Source: Novosphingobium aureum (GTDB lineage: Bacteria; Pseudomonadota; Alphaproteobacteria; Sphingomonadales; Sphingomonadaceae). Taken from it: DNA of 64,000 bases. The number at the start of each line of letters is the position of its first letter. Position 1 is the first letter of the stretch. A model generated the notes under the pieces. The model was not told the origin of the DNA. It made no database searches and worked only from the letters and a program-made list of their open reading frames with translations. Positions 1-7,346 of this stretch are shown here, piece after piece. The translations under genes were made by a program, and so were the position numbers. The stretch is from NCBI RefSeq assembly GCF_015865035.1, contig NZ_JADZGI010000001.1:682001-746000 (forward strand), written 5' to 3'.

Positions 1-1075
1 AGCGGCTGAGCCGCGAAGGGACCGCCGGGAGCGGTTCGCCGCCCTCGTCGAATGCGGGCGCGAGGTCCTGGGGCGGTTCGGCGAAGTCGTGGCCCTCGCC
101 CTCGACGTGAACGACCGCGCCTTCGCCAAGGAAGAAGGCGAGCGATCCGTCTTGCGCGATGGCAGTGCCGGGGCAGGCCGCAGCAAGCGCGGCGAGGTCG
201 ATCTGCGCGGCAAACGGCATCGGGTGGCCCGAGGCCCCGCGCGGCCATGCCTTGCCACCAAGGCGCGGGAGCCCGCCGAACCAGGACGTATCGGCGAACC
301 AGTCGCGCGCGGCTTCGCGCTCCTTGCGCACCAGCACGACCACGGGCGGGTTGCCGAGGTCGGGGGCGGGCGGAAAGTCGGGCAGCTCGGGCTGTTCCTC
401 GACCGGCGCTTGCGAGGGCGCCGGAGCAGAAACCTCGACAGGCGGCACCACATCGGCCTTTGGCGCGGCCTTCGATTTAGGGACGAAGGCCGCCGAGCCG
501 CGATTGGCCGGATCGGCGAGGTGGCCCGAGAGATCGTAGGCGCTCTCGTCGTCGTCGCCATCGTCCACCGCGATGCGCGGGACGGGCGTTGGGTCGATTT
601 CGGCTTCGGGTTCCGGCTCGGGCTGCTGCACGGGGGCAGGCGCTGGCGCAGGCGTCGGTCGGGGAGCTGCGACAGGTTTAGGAGCGGGCGCTGGTGCCGG
701 GCGGATTTCCTCGCGTGGGCGGGCAACGGGCTCTTCGAGCGCGACTTCATCGTCCGCCGGGCTCGGCGTAAACGGGGTGAAGCGGGCGCCCTCCGCCTCG
801 TCGCCATAGCTCTCTGCGTAACCGCCGTTGCTCCCGGAGTTCGAGAGCGCGATCCCCGCGATCATGGCGAGCACGACGCCCGTGCCCAGCGCGATCAGCG
901 CGCCGACGCTGCGCCCGACGCCGGACTCGATGGCATCGACCATGCCGTCGAGCGACATCAGCAATCCGTTGATGCCATCGCTCGAGGTGGGCGAGGCGAG
1001 CGGGGCCATGGCGATGTAGATCGCGACCAGCAACGCCACGACGAGGATGGCGAAGGTGACGATCAGTTTCTTCAT
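1..1075 (-). CDS. DUF1963 domain membrane protein, 3' end cut by window edge
   Basis: Reading frame open from the ATG at 1075 to the left edge (358 codons seen, no stop), so the C-terminus is missing. Residues about 3-24 form a hydrophobic helix after MKK, and a second hydrophobic stretch lies at about 55-78, suggesting two membrane segments. A long Pro/Ala/Glu-rich linker follows (about 95-240). From about residue 265 the sequence has DUF1963 hallmarks: TSWFGGLPRL, then WPRG, then PFAAQIDL and SLAFFLGEG. DUF1963 (YwqG-like) has no firmly assigned biochemical role. The domain family is sure from the motifs; the function is unknown. Confidence 0.75.
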   Translation of the reverse strand, partial: MKKLIVTFAILVVALLVAIYIAMAPLASPTSSDGINGLLMSLDGMVDAIESGVGRSVGALIALGTGVVLAMIAGIALSNSGSNGGYAESYGDEAEGARFTPFTPSPADDEVALEEPVARPREEIRPAPAPAPKPVAAPRPTPAPAPAPVQQPEPEPEAEIDPTPVPRIAVDDGDDDESAYDLSGHLADPANRGSAAFVPKSKAAPKADVVPPVEVSAPAPSQAPVEEQPELPDFPPAPDLGNPPVVVLVRKEREAARDWFADTSWFGGLPRLGGKAWPRGASGHPMPFAAQIDLAALAAACPGTAIAQDGSLAFFLGEGAVVHVEGEGHDFAEPPQDLAPAFDEGGEPLPAVPSRLSR

Positions 1076-1222
1076 GGCACTCTCCAAGCATGCGGGAGCG
1101 GGCCTCTCGGCCGCGCAGCACTCTGGTCCCTGCGGGGCGAATTAGTACCATGCATCTCTCGCCGGGGAGAACGCGGGGCAAGTGCGTGCGCCGGTGCGCA
1201 AGCGGTGTTATCCCCAGTCGCG

Positions 1223-1828
1223 ATGGCGAAGCTCTACTTTTACTATGCCAGCATGAACGCCGGGAAGTCGGCGACGCTGCTGCAGGCGAACTTCAATTAC
1301 AACGAACGCGGCATGCGCACGATGCTGTGGACCGCCGCGCTCGACGACCGCGCGAGTGCCTCGGGCCATGCCGGCGCACACGAGGAGCGCGCGATCGAGA
1401 GCCGCATCGGCCTTCACGCGGGTGCGCACCGCTTCGATGTCGATACCGACCTGCTCGGCGCAGTGCGCGCAGCCCATGCCACCGAACCGCTCGCCTGCGT
1501 GCTTATCGACGAGGCGCAGTTCCTCGGGAGCGAGCAGGTCTGGCAATGCGCCGACATCGCCGACAAGCTGGGCATCCCGGTGCTGTGCTTTGGCCTGCGC
1601 ACCGATTTCAAGGGGGCGCTGTTCCCCGGTTCGGCGGTGCTGCTGGGCATCGCCGACAGTCTCGTCGAGCTGAAGTCGGTGTGCCACTGCGGGCGCAAGG
1701 CCTCGATGAACCTGCGCGTCGACAACAAGGGCGCGGCGGTTAGCGAGGGCGCCCAGACCGAGATCGGTGGCAACGAGCGCTATGTCGCGCTGTGCCGCCG
1801 CCATTTCAGCGAAGCGCTGGGGCGCTGA
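1223..1828 (+). CDS. tdk: thymidine kinase
   Basis: Thymidine kinase of the bacterial type II family (201 aa), phosphorylating thymidine to dTMP in the salvage pathway in the cytoplasm. The P-loop is ASMNAGKSA (residues 9-17). The catalytic base is Glu97 in IDEAQF. The C-terminal zinc site is visible as Cys154, Cys156, Cys191 and His194. Length is normal for the family. The ATG at 1223 gives the canonical MAKLYFYYASMN start, though no clear Shine-Dalgarno precedes it. The same frame is open far upstream, but that part is non-homologous and lies opposite the DUF1963 gene. Confidence 0.95.
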   Translation: MAKLYFYYASMNAGKSATLLQANFNYNERGMRTMLWTAALDDRASASGHAGAHEERAIESRIGLHAGAHRFDVDTDLLGAVRAAHATEPLACVLIDEAQFLGSEQVWQCADIADKLGIPVLCFGLRTDFKGALFPGSAVLLGIADSLVELKSVCHCGRKASMNLRVDNKGAAVSEGAQTEIGGNERYVALCRRHFSEALGR

Positions 1829-1835
1829 TGGACCG

Positions 1836-2117
1836 ATGATCGAAGCCCTCTACGTTGGGATATTGGTGGTGGCTCTTGTGGCATGGCTTGTCCAAGGGAG
1901 GTTTGCACCGTCGAGGCGCCTTGTCGTCGGTGTCTTTTGTGGAGGAGCAGGGCTCGGGTTGGTCGTGATCGGTGCCAGCTGCGGTCTGTTCGACAGCCTG
2001 GATGCCACAGCTTCGCAAGCACTTGTCCTCGCTTGCGCGCTGCTCGCGATGCTTGGCGTGCTTGTGGCTGTCCCGGCATTGTCCGAGATGATCGGCGATC
2101 GGTTCAAGGCAGACTGA
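1836..2117 (+). CDS. small hydrophobic membrane protein, hypothetical
   Basis: A 93-residue frame beginning 7 bases after tdk at ATG 1836. It has three hydrophobic stretches (about residues 4-20, 29-50 and 62-80) separated by short polar turns, and ends in a charged tail, so it would be a small integral membrane protein. I recognise no family. Support is the clean hydrophobic pattern and the tight spacing behind tdk; there is no strong ribosome binding site. It could be a chance frame. Confidence 0.45.
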   Translation: MIEALYVGILVVALVAWLVQGRFAPSRRLVVGVFCGGAGLGLVVIGASCGLFDSLDATASQALVLACALLAMLGVLVAVPALSEMIGDRFKAD

Positions 2118-2167
2118 GTAAAGCCCCGCTCATTGCGGCACTGCGCCTTGCACCCTAGATAGGCGGC

Positions 2168-2854
2168 ATGGACCTTACCCCGCTGCAGATGGCGGCGATC
2201 CCCCTTCCGCTGATCCTGGCTATCGTGTTCCACGAAGTCGCGCACGGTTGGGTGGCGCGCGCGCTTGGAGACCCGACCGCGCACGATGCCGGGCGCCTGA
2301 CGCTCAATCCCTTCAAGCACGTCGACCCCTTCGGCACGGTGATCCTGCCCGGCTTTCTCGCGCTGATGAAGGCGCCGGTGTTCGGCTGGGCCAAGCCGGT
2401 ACCGGTCAACGGAATGCGCCTTGGCAACCCGCGCCGCGACATGATGATCGTCGCGGCAGCCGGGCCGGGCAGCAACTTCGTACTGGCGACGCTTTCGGCG
2501 GTGCTGCTCGGTCTCTTCGCGCGCCTCGTGCCGCAGGATGCGGGCATGGTGGCCGAGTTCGTCGCCTTCAGCCTGCTGGTCTTCATCCAGTTCAACGTGT
2601 TTCTCGGCCTGTTCAACCTGCTGCCATTCCCGCCCTTCGACGGCTCGCACATCGTGCAAGGGTTGCTGCCCTTGCACGCGGCGCGCGCCTACCAGCGCCT
2701 TCGTCCATACGGCTTTCCGCTGCTGTTCCTCGTGATCCTCGTCATTCCATATCTGTTCCCCGAGTGGGACGTGGTCGAGGAGCTGGTCCTGCCGCCCGTC
2801 ACCTGGGCCATCGGCCTGTTTCTCGATCTCGCCAGTTCCATCGCGGGCGGGTGA
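2168..2854 (+). CDS. site-2 protease family (M50) membrane metalloprotease
   Basis: Intramembrane zinc metalloprotease of the S2P/M50 family, compact single-domain class without PDZ (228 aa). The zinc motif HEVAH is at residues 22-26 inside the first helix. The second motif NLLPFPPFDG (150-159) supplies the third ligand, Asp158. About five to six hydrophobic segments are visible. Such compact proteins are common in alphaproteobacteria and mostly uncharacterised; substrates are unknown. AGGCGG shortly before the ATG serves as a ribosome binding site. It precedes truB by 107 bases. Confidence 0.9.
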   Translation: MDLTPLQMAAIPLPLILAIVFHEVAHGWVARALGDPTAHDAGRLTLNPFKHVDPFGTVILPGFLALMKAPVFGWAKPVPVNGMRLGNPRRDMMIVAAAGPGSNFVLATLSAVLLGLFARLVPQDAGMVAEFVAFSLLVFIQFNVFLGLFNLLPFPPFDGSHIVQGLLPLHAARAYQRLRPYGFPLLFLVILVIPYLFPEWDVVEELVLPPVTWAIGLFLDLASSIAGG

Positions 2855-2908
2855 GCGTGCAGCGTCGCAGGCGTTGACAAACCCGCTGCGCTCGGACTTG
2901 GGGGAGGC

Positions 2909-2962
2909 ATGAGCATTCCCTGCAAGCAAGCAGCGGCCCCGGCGCCGCATCCGGGCCACTGA
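2909..2962 (+). CDS. possible 17-residue leader ORF coupled to truB
   Basis: Short frame MSIPCKQAAAPAPHPGH preceded by a strong Shine-Dalgarno (GGGGGAGGC directly before the ATG). Its TGA overlaps the truB ATG as TGATG. truB itself has no convincing ribosome binding site, so ribosomes terminating here could re-initiate on truB. It is not in frame with truB and so is not an N-terminal extension. Expression is unproven; this is a sequence-based suggestion. Confidence 0.35.
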   Translation: MSIPCKQAAAPAPHPGH

Positions 2963-3879
2963 TGGTCCACGGCTGGATCATTCTCGACAAGCCGCTGGAG
3001 CTCGGCTCGACCCAGGCCGTCTCGGCGGTCAAGCGCAACATGCGCGAGGCCGGGTTCAACATGAAGCTGAAGGGCGGGATCAAGGTCGGTCACGGCGGCA
3101 CGCTCGACCCGCTGGCGAGCGGGGTCCTGCCGATCGCGCTGGGCGAGGCGACCAAGCTTACCGGGCGCATGCTCGAGGCGGACAAGACTTATGCCTTCAC
3201 CGTGCGCTTCGGCGAAGAGACCGATACCCTCGATGCCGAGGGAGCGGTCATCGCGACAAGCGCGGTGCGCCCGTCGCGCGAGGAGGTCGAGGCGGTGCTG
3301 GCGCGCTTCACCGGGCCGATCGAGCAGGTCCCGCCAGCCTATTCCGCGCTCAAGGTCGATGGCCGGCGCGCCTATGACCTCGCCCGCGCGGGCGAGGAAG
3401 TCACGCTCGCCACCCGCGCGGTCACGATTTTCGACCTGAAACTCGAACGCTTCGACGCGCAGGAGGGGGCAACGCTCCTCGCCAGTGTATCGAAGGGCAC
3501 CTATATCCGCAGCCTCGCAAGGGACATCGCGCAGGCGCTTGGCAGCTGCGGCACGGTGACCATGTTGAGGCGCATCAAGGCGGGTCCCTTCGACCTCTCG
3601 CAGGCGATTTCGCTGGACAAACTGAACCAGATCGGTAAGGGCGCGCCTCTTGAACAGATACTCTTGCCGCTGGAGGCGGGGCTGGACGACATCCCGGCCA
3701 TCGACCTCGACCCGGAGCAGGCAAGGGCGGTCCGACAGGGCCGCGTTCTGACCGGACTGCACCTGGAAGACGGGCTGCACTGGGCGCGGGAACATGATAT
3801 ACCCGTCGCACTGGTGCAGATTACGGGCGGTGACGCCCGCGTCGTCAGGGGCTTCAATCTCACGGATGTCGCGGAGTGA
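2962..3879 (+). CDS. truB: tRNA pseudouridine(55) synthase
   Basis: TruB (305 aa) converts U55 of the tRNA T-loop to pseudouridine. The start GWIILDKPLELGSTQAV and the catalytic motif GHGGTLDPLASG with Asp49 are diagnostic. The middle YSALKVDGRRAYDLAR and the later SKGTYIRSLARD also match the family. Length is normal. The start overlaps the stop of a 17-codon upstream frame, and the stop lies 6 bases before the preferred rpsO start, so truB and rpsO form one translation unit, the usual alphaproteobacterial order truB-rpsO-pnp. Confidence 0.96.
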   Translation: MVHGWIILDKPLELGSTQAVSAVKRNMREAGFNMKLKGGIKVGHGGTLDPLASGVLPIALGEATKLTGRMLEADKTYAFTVRFGEETDTLDAEGAVIATSAVRPSREEVEAVLARFTGPIEQVPPAYSALKVDGRRAYDLARAGEEVTLATRAVTIFDLKLERFDAQEGATLLASVSKGTYIRSLARDIAQALGSCGTVTMLRRIKAGPFDLSQAISLDKLNQIGKGAPLEQILLPLEAGLDDIPAIDLDPEQARAVRQGRVLTGLHLEDGLHWAREHDIPVALVQITGGDARVVRGFNLTDVAE

Positions 3880-3885
3880 ATGAAT

Positions 3886-4155
3886 ATGTCGGTTACCGCC
3901 GAGAAGAAGCAGGAAATCATCACGGACAACGCCCGCCAGTCGAACGACACGGGCAGCCCTGAAGTTCAGGTCGCGATCCTCACCGAGCGCATCCGCAACC
4001 TGACCGAGCACTTCAAGTCGCACCACAAGGACAACCACTCGCGTCGCGGTCTGCTGGCCATGGTCAACAAGCGCCGCTCGCTGCTCGACTACCTCAAGAA
4101 GAAGGACGTCGCGCGGTACAACGCACTGATCCAGAAGCTCGGTCTTCGTAAGTAA
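3886..4155 (+). CDS. rpsO: 30S ribosomal protein S15
   Basis: S15 (89 aa) binds 16S rRNA in the platform of the small subunit. Diagnostic parts are DTGSPEVQVAILTERI near residue 20, then HHKDNHSRRGLL and RRSLLDYLKKKD. Two ATGs are possible (3880 and 3886). GGAG at 3873-3876 is 9 bases from the second but only 3 from the first, and homologues start with MS-TAEKK, so 3886 is preferred. A strong rho-independent terminator follows directly. Confidence 0.97.
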   Translation: MSVTAEKKQEIITDNARQSNDTGSPEVQVAILTERIRNLTEHFKSHHKDNHSRRGLLAMVNKRRSLLDYLKKKDVARYNALIQKLGLRK

Positions 4156-4168
4156 GATCGACTGGGAG

Positions 4169-4192
4169 GCGGCCCCTTGCGGGCCGCTTCTT
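4169..4192 (+). terminator. rho-independent terminator after rpsO
   Basis: Stem GCGGCCC (4169-4175) pairs with GGGCCGC (4181-4187) around a 5-base loop and is followed by TTCTT. It lies 14 bases after the rpsO stop. Confidence 0.85.
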
Positions 4193-4219
4193 GCATCTGG
4201 ACGGTGTCTATCCGGGCAT

Positions 4220-4260
4220 CCCCGCAATCCGGCGGGGGGCCTTGGGGCGTAAAAGGCCCC
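4220..4260 (+). promoter_or_regulatory. two overlapping hairpins in the pnp 5' leader
   Basis: CCCCGC (4220-4225) can pair with GCGGGG (4232-4237), and GGGGCCTT (4236-4243) can pair with AAGGCCCC (4253-4260). The two stems share bases 4236-4237, so they compete. They lie 74 bases upstream of the pnp ATG. In enteric bacteria pnp controls its own mRNA through an RNase III-cleaved leader hairpin; a similar role here is an inference. Confidence 0.45.
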
Positions 4261-4333
4261 GCACCGGACCGGGACGGAATCCCCGGCAGTAAACCCCGCC
4301 GTGCAATAGGGCCGGTGGGTTGAGGAATATCTT

Positions 4334-6616
4334 ATGTTCGACGTCAAGACCGTATCGATGGAGTGGGGCGGCAAGACCCTCACCCTGGAAACCGGCCGCG
4401 TTGCCCGTCAGGCTGACGGCGCGGTCCTCGCCACCTATGGCGAAACCGTAGTGCTTTGCGCGGTGACCGCCGCCAAGTCGGTGAAGGAAGGCCAGGACTT
4501 CTTCCCGCTGACCGTCCACTATCAGGAAAAGTTCTCGTCCGCCGGTCGTATCCCCGGTGGCTTCTTCAAGCGCGAGCGCGGTGCGACCGAAAAGGAAACG
4601 CTGACCAGCCGCCTGATCGACCGTCCGGTCCGTCCCCTCTTCCCTGAGGGCTTCTACAACGAAATCAACGTCATCTGCCAGGTCCTGAGCTATGACGGCG
4701 AAACCGAGGCCGACATCGTCGCGATGATCGCCGCTTCGGCTGCGCTCACCATCTCGGGCGTGCCCTTCATGGGCCCGATCGGCGCCTGCCGCGTCGGCTT
4801 CGAGGATGGCGAATACACGCTCAACCCCAAGCAGACCGCCGCCCTTGAAAACGGCCGTCTCGATCTCGTCGTCGCCGCCACCGGCAACGCGGTGATGATG
4901 GTCGAATCGGAAGCCAAGGAGCTGACCGAGGACGAGATGCTCGGCGCCGTCATGTTCGCGCATGACGAGTGCAAGAAGGTCGTCGACCTGGTCATCGACC
5001 TTGCCGAGCAGGCCGCCAAGGACCCCTGGGAAATCGACCTGTCGGACAACACCGCCGACATCAAGGCGAAGCTCAAGAAGGCCGTCGGCAAGGACGTTGC
5101 CGCCGCCTACAAGCTGACCGACAAGTCGGCCCGTTCCAAGGCCCTCAACGAGGCGCGCGCCAAGGCCAAGGAAGCCTTCGGCGAGGAATCGGCGCAGACC
5201 CAGATGGTCGCTATCAAGACCATGAAGAAGCTCGAGGCCGAGATCGTTCGCGGCGCCATCCTCAAGGACGGCACCCGCATCGACGGCCGCAAGCTCGATC
5301 AGGTCCGTCCGATCGAATCGATGGTCGGCTTCCTGCCGCGCACCCACGGTTCGGCGCTGTTCACCCGCGGTGAAACGCAGGCGATCTGCACCACGACGCT
5401 GGGCACCAAGGACGCCGAGCAGATGATCGACGGCCTCGAAGGCCTGTCGTATTCGTCGTTCATGCTGCACTACAACTTCCCGCCCTACTCGGTCGGTGAA
5501 GTGGGCCGCTTCGGCGCCCCGGGCCGTCGCGAGATCGGCCACGGCAAGCTGGCATGGCGCGCGCTGCACCCGGTGCTGCCCGCCAAGGAAGACTTCCCCT
5601 ACACCATCCGTATCCTCTCGGACATCACCGAGTCGAACGGTTCGTCCTCGATGGCGACGATCTGCGGTGGCTGCCTCTCGATGATGGACGCGGGCGTTCC
5701 GCTGCAGCGTCCGGTTTCGGGCATCGCCATGGGCCTGATCCTCGAAGGCGATGACTTCGCGGTTCTCTCGGACATCCTGGGCGACGAGGATCACCTCGGC
5801 GACATGGACTTCAAGGTCGCGGGCACCGAGAACGGCATCACCACGATGCAGATGGACATCAAGATCGCCGGCATCACCAAGGAGATCATGGGCAAGGCGC
5901 TCGAGCAGGCCAAGGCCGGCCGCGCGCACATCCTGGGTGAGATGACCAAGGCGCTGGGTTCGGCCCGCACCGAGCTCTCGGCCCACGCTCCGCGCATCGA
6001 GACGATCCAGATCGACAAGTCGAAGATCCGTGACGTCATCGGCACCGGCGGCAAGGTCATCCGCGAGATCGTCGCCGAGACCGGCGCCAAGGTCGACATC
6101 GACGACGAGGGCGTGATCAAGATCTCGTCCTCCGACATCAGCCAGATCGAGGCTGCCAAGGCCTGGATCCAGGGCATCGTCGAGGAAGCCGAAGTCGGCA
6201 AGATCTACACCGGCAAGGTCGTCAACATCGTCGATTTCGGTGCCTTCGTGAACTTCATGGGTGGCAAGGACGGCCTCGTCCACGTCTCCGAGATGAAGAA
6301 CGAGCGCGTCGAGAAGCCGACCGACGTCGTGTCGGAAGGTCAGGAAGTGAAGGTCAAGGTCCTCGAGATCGACAACCGCGGCAAGGTTCGCCTGTCGATG
6401 CGCGTCGTCGACCAGGAGACCGGTGAAGAGCTCGAGGACACCCGTCCTCCCAAGGCTCCGCGCGGTGACCGTGACGGCGGTGGCCGTGGCGATCGTGGCG
6501 GTGACCGTCGTGGTCCGCGCCGTGGTGGCCGTGACGGCGGTCGCGACCGTGGTCCGCGTGGCGGCAACGACGGTGGCGATCCGGGCCACATGCCCGCCTT
6601 CCTCAAGGAAGACTGA
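4334..6616 (+). CDS. pnp: polyribonucleotide nucleotidyltransferase (PNPase)
   Basis: PNPase (760 aa), the phosphorolytic 3'-5' exoribonuclease of the degradosome. It has two RNase PH-like domains (about 1-230 and 315-545) joined by a helical domain. The second RNase PH domain contains GRREIGHGKLAWRAL and SNGSSSMATICGG. A KH domain follows with IGTGGKVIREI near residue 575, then an S1 domain from about 625 (YTGKVVNIVDFGAFV). The last 55 residues are an Arg/Gly/Asp-rich tail ending in HMPAFLKED, beyond the usual core of roughly 700 residues. Synteny truB-rpsO-pnp is classic. The complementary strand is open almost throughout but is a high-GC shadow. Confidence 0.97.
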   Translation: MFDVKTVSMEWGGKTLTLETGRVARQADGAVLATYGETVVLCAVTAAKSVKEGQDFFPLTVHYQEKFSSAGRIPGGFFKRERGATEKETLTSRLIDRPVRPLFPEGFYNEINVICQVLSYDGETEADIVAMIAASAALTISGVPFMGPIGACRVGFEDGEYTLNPKQTAALENGRLDLVVAATGNAVMMVESEAKELTEDEMLGAVMFAHDECKKVVDLVIDLAEQAAKDPWEIDLSDNTADIKAKLKKAVGKDVAAAYKLTDKSARSKALNEARAKAKEAFGEESAQTQMVAIKTMKKLEAEIVRGAILKDGTRIDGRKLDQVRPIESMVGFLPRTHGSALFTRGETQAICTTTLGTKDAEQMIDGLEGLSYSSFMLHYNFPPYSVGEVGRFGAPGRREIGHGKLAWRALHPVLPAKEDFPYTIRILSDITESNGSSSMATICGGCLSMMDAGVPLQRPVSGIAMGLILEGDDFAVLSDILGDEDHLGDMDFKVAGTENGITTMQMDIKIAGITKEIMGKALEQAKAGRAHILGEMTKALGSARTELSAHAPRIETIQIDKSKIRDVIGTGGKVIREIVAETGAKVDIDDEGVIKISSSDISQIEAAKAWIQGIVEEAEVGKIYTGKVVNIVDFGAFVNFMGGKDGLVHVSEMKNERVEKPTDVVSEGQEVKVKVLEIDNRGKVRLSMRVVDQETGEELEDTRPPKAPRGDRDGGGRGDRGGDRRGPRRGGRDGGRDRGPRGGNDGGDPGHMPAFLKED

Positions 6617-6681
6617 TCAGCGGCCTCAAGCAAGACTGGTCGGGCGCGGAGCCGAAAAGCTCCGCTCCATCGCGAAAAAGG

Positions 6682-6710
6682 AAAGGGCCGCAGCAATGCG
6701 GCCCTTTCTT
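6682..6710 (+). terminator. rho-independent terminator after pnp
   Basis: AAAGGGCCGC (6682-6691) pairs perfectly with GCGGCCCTTT (6698-6707) over a 6-base loop, followed by CTTCG. It is preceded by an A-rich run, so it may also act on the opposite strand. Confidence 0.85.
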
Positions 6711-6751
6711 CGTTTGGGGTGGGCATCTCCGCGGCGGGGAGGAGAGGCGCC

Positions 6752-7273
6752 TCAGGCCTTGAGGCGCAGCGGGCCCAGGTAGTTCATCTTGCCCACCGGC
6801 AGGCCGCGGCCGCGCAGGATCGCGTAGGCGGTCGTGACGTGGAAATAGAAGTTGGGAAGCGAGAAGCTGAGCAGGAAGTCGCGCACGGTGAAGTCGAGAC
6901 GAAAATCACGGAACTCGAAGCGCATGTCCTGATCGGCGATGGCATCGAGCGAACCTGCCGGGACCGCGCGCAGTCTGGCGATCGATTCCGCGAGGTCGGC
7001 CTTCAGCAGCGCAAAGCTCTCGGGCACCGGGTCGAGTTCGGGCGTGAACACACCCTTGTGCAGAGTGGGTACCGCGCGCGCCGAGTGATGGGTGGCCTCG
7101 GTCACCTGCTTGGCGAAGGGCCACATGTCCTCGGCGAGGCGTGCCTGGAGGATTTCGGCGGGGTCGATCCCGTGCTCCTCGCAATGGGCCTGGGCCTTGT
7201 CCACGAGGGACTGCAGCCCCTCGAGCATCTGCAGGCAGGAGGCGACGTATACGTCGTCGAGCGATAGGGTCAT
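6752..7273 (-). CDS. DUF1993 family protein
   Basis: A 173-residue cytoplasmic protein starting MTLSLDDVYVASCLQMLEGL. It is a DUF1993-type four-helix protein by overall pattern: an N-terminal helix with LQSLVDKA, the ARLAEDMWPFAKQV segment, a middle FRDFRLDFTVRDFLLSFSLPNF and a C-terminal HVTTAYAILRGRGLPVGKMNYLG. The last motif is the most characteristic. DUF1993 proteins resemble DinB-like folds but have no established activity. It stands alone, convergent with pnp. Confidence 0.85.
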   Translation of the reverse strand: MTLSLDDVYVASCLQMLEGLQSLVDKAQAHCEEHGIDPAEILQARLAEDMWPFAKQVTEATHHSARAVPTLHKGVFTPELDPVPESFALLKADLAESIARLRAVPAGSLDAIADQDMRFEFRDFRLDFTVRDFLLSFSLPNFYFHVTTAYAILRGRGLPVGKMNYLGPLRLKA

Positions 7274-7346
7274 GAATGGTCCTCGATTGGATGTGCGCTC
7301 TCGAGGCTAGGCGCGCACAGCGAGGGCGGCAAGGCAGCTCCTGAGC

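Noticed and set aside
4208..6589. A long open frame on the minus strand opposite pnp (over 790 codons)
   Set aside because: It mirrors pnp codon structure in GC-rich DNA, its sequence is low-complexity Ala/Asp/Val/Arg, and pnp is certain on the other strand.
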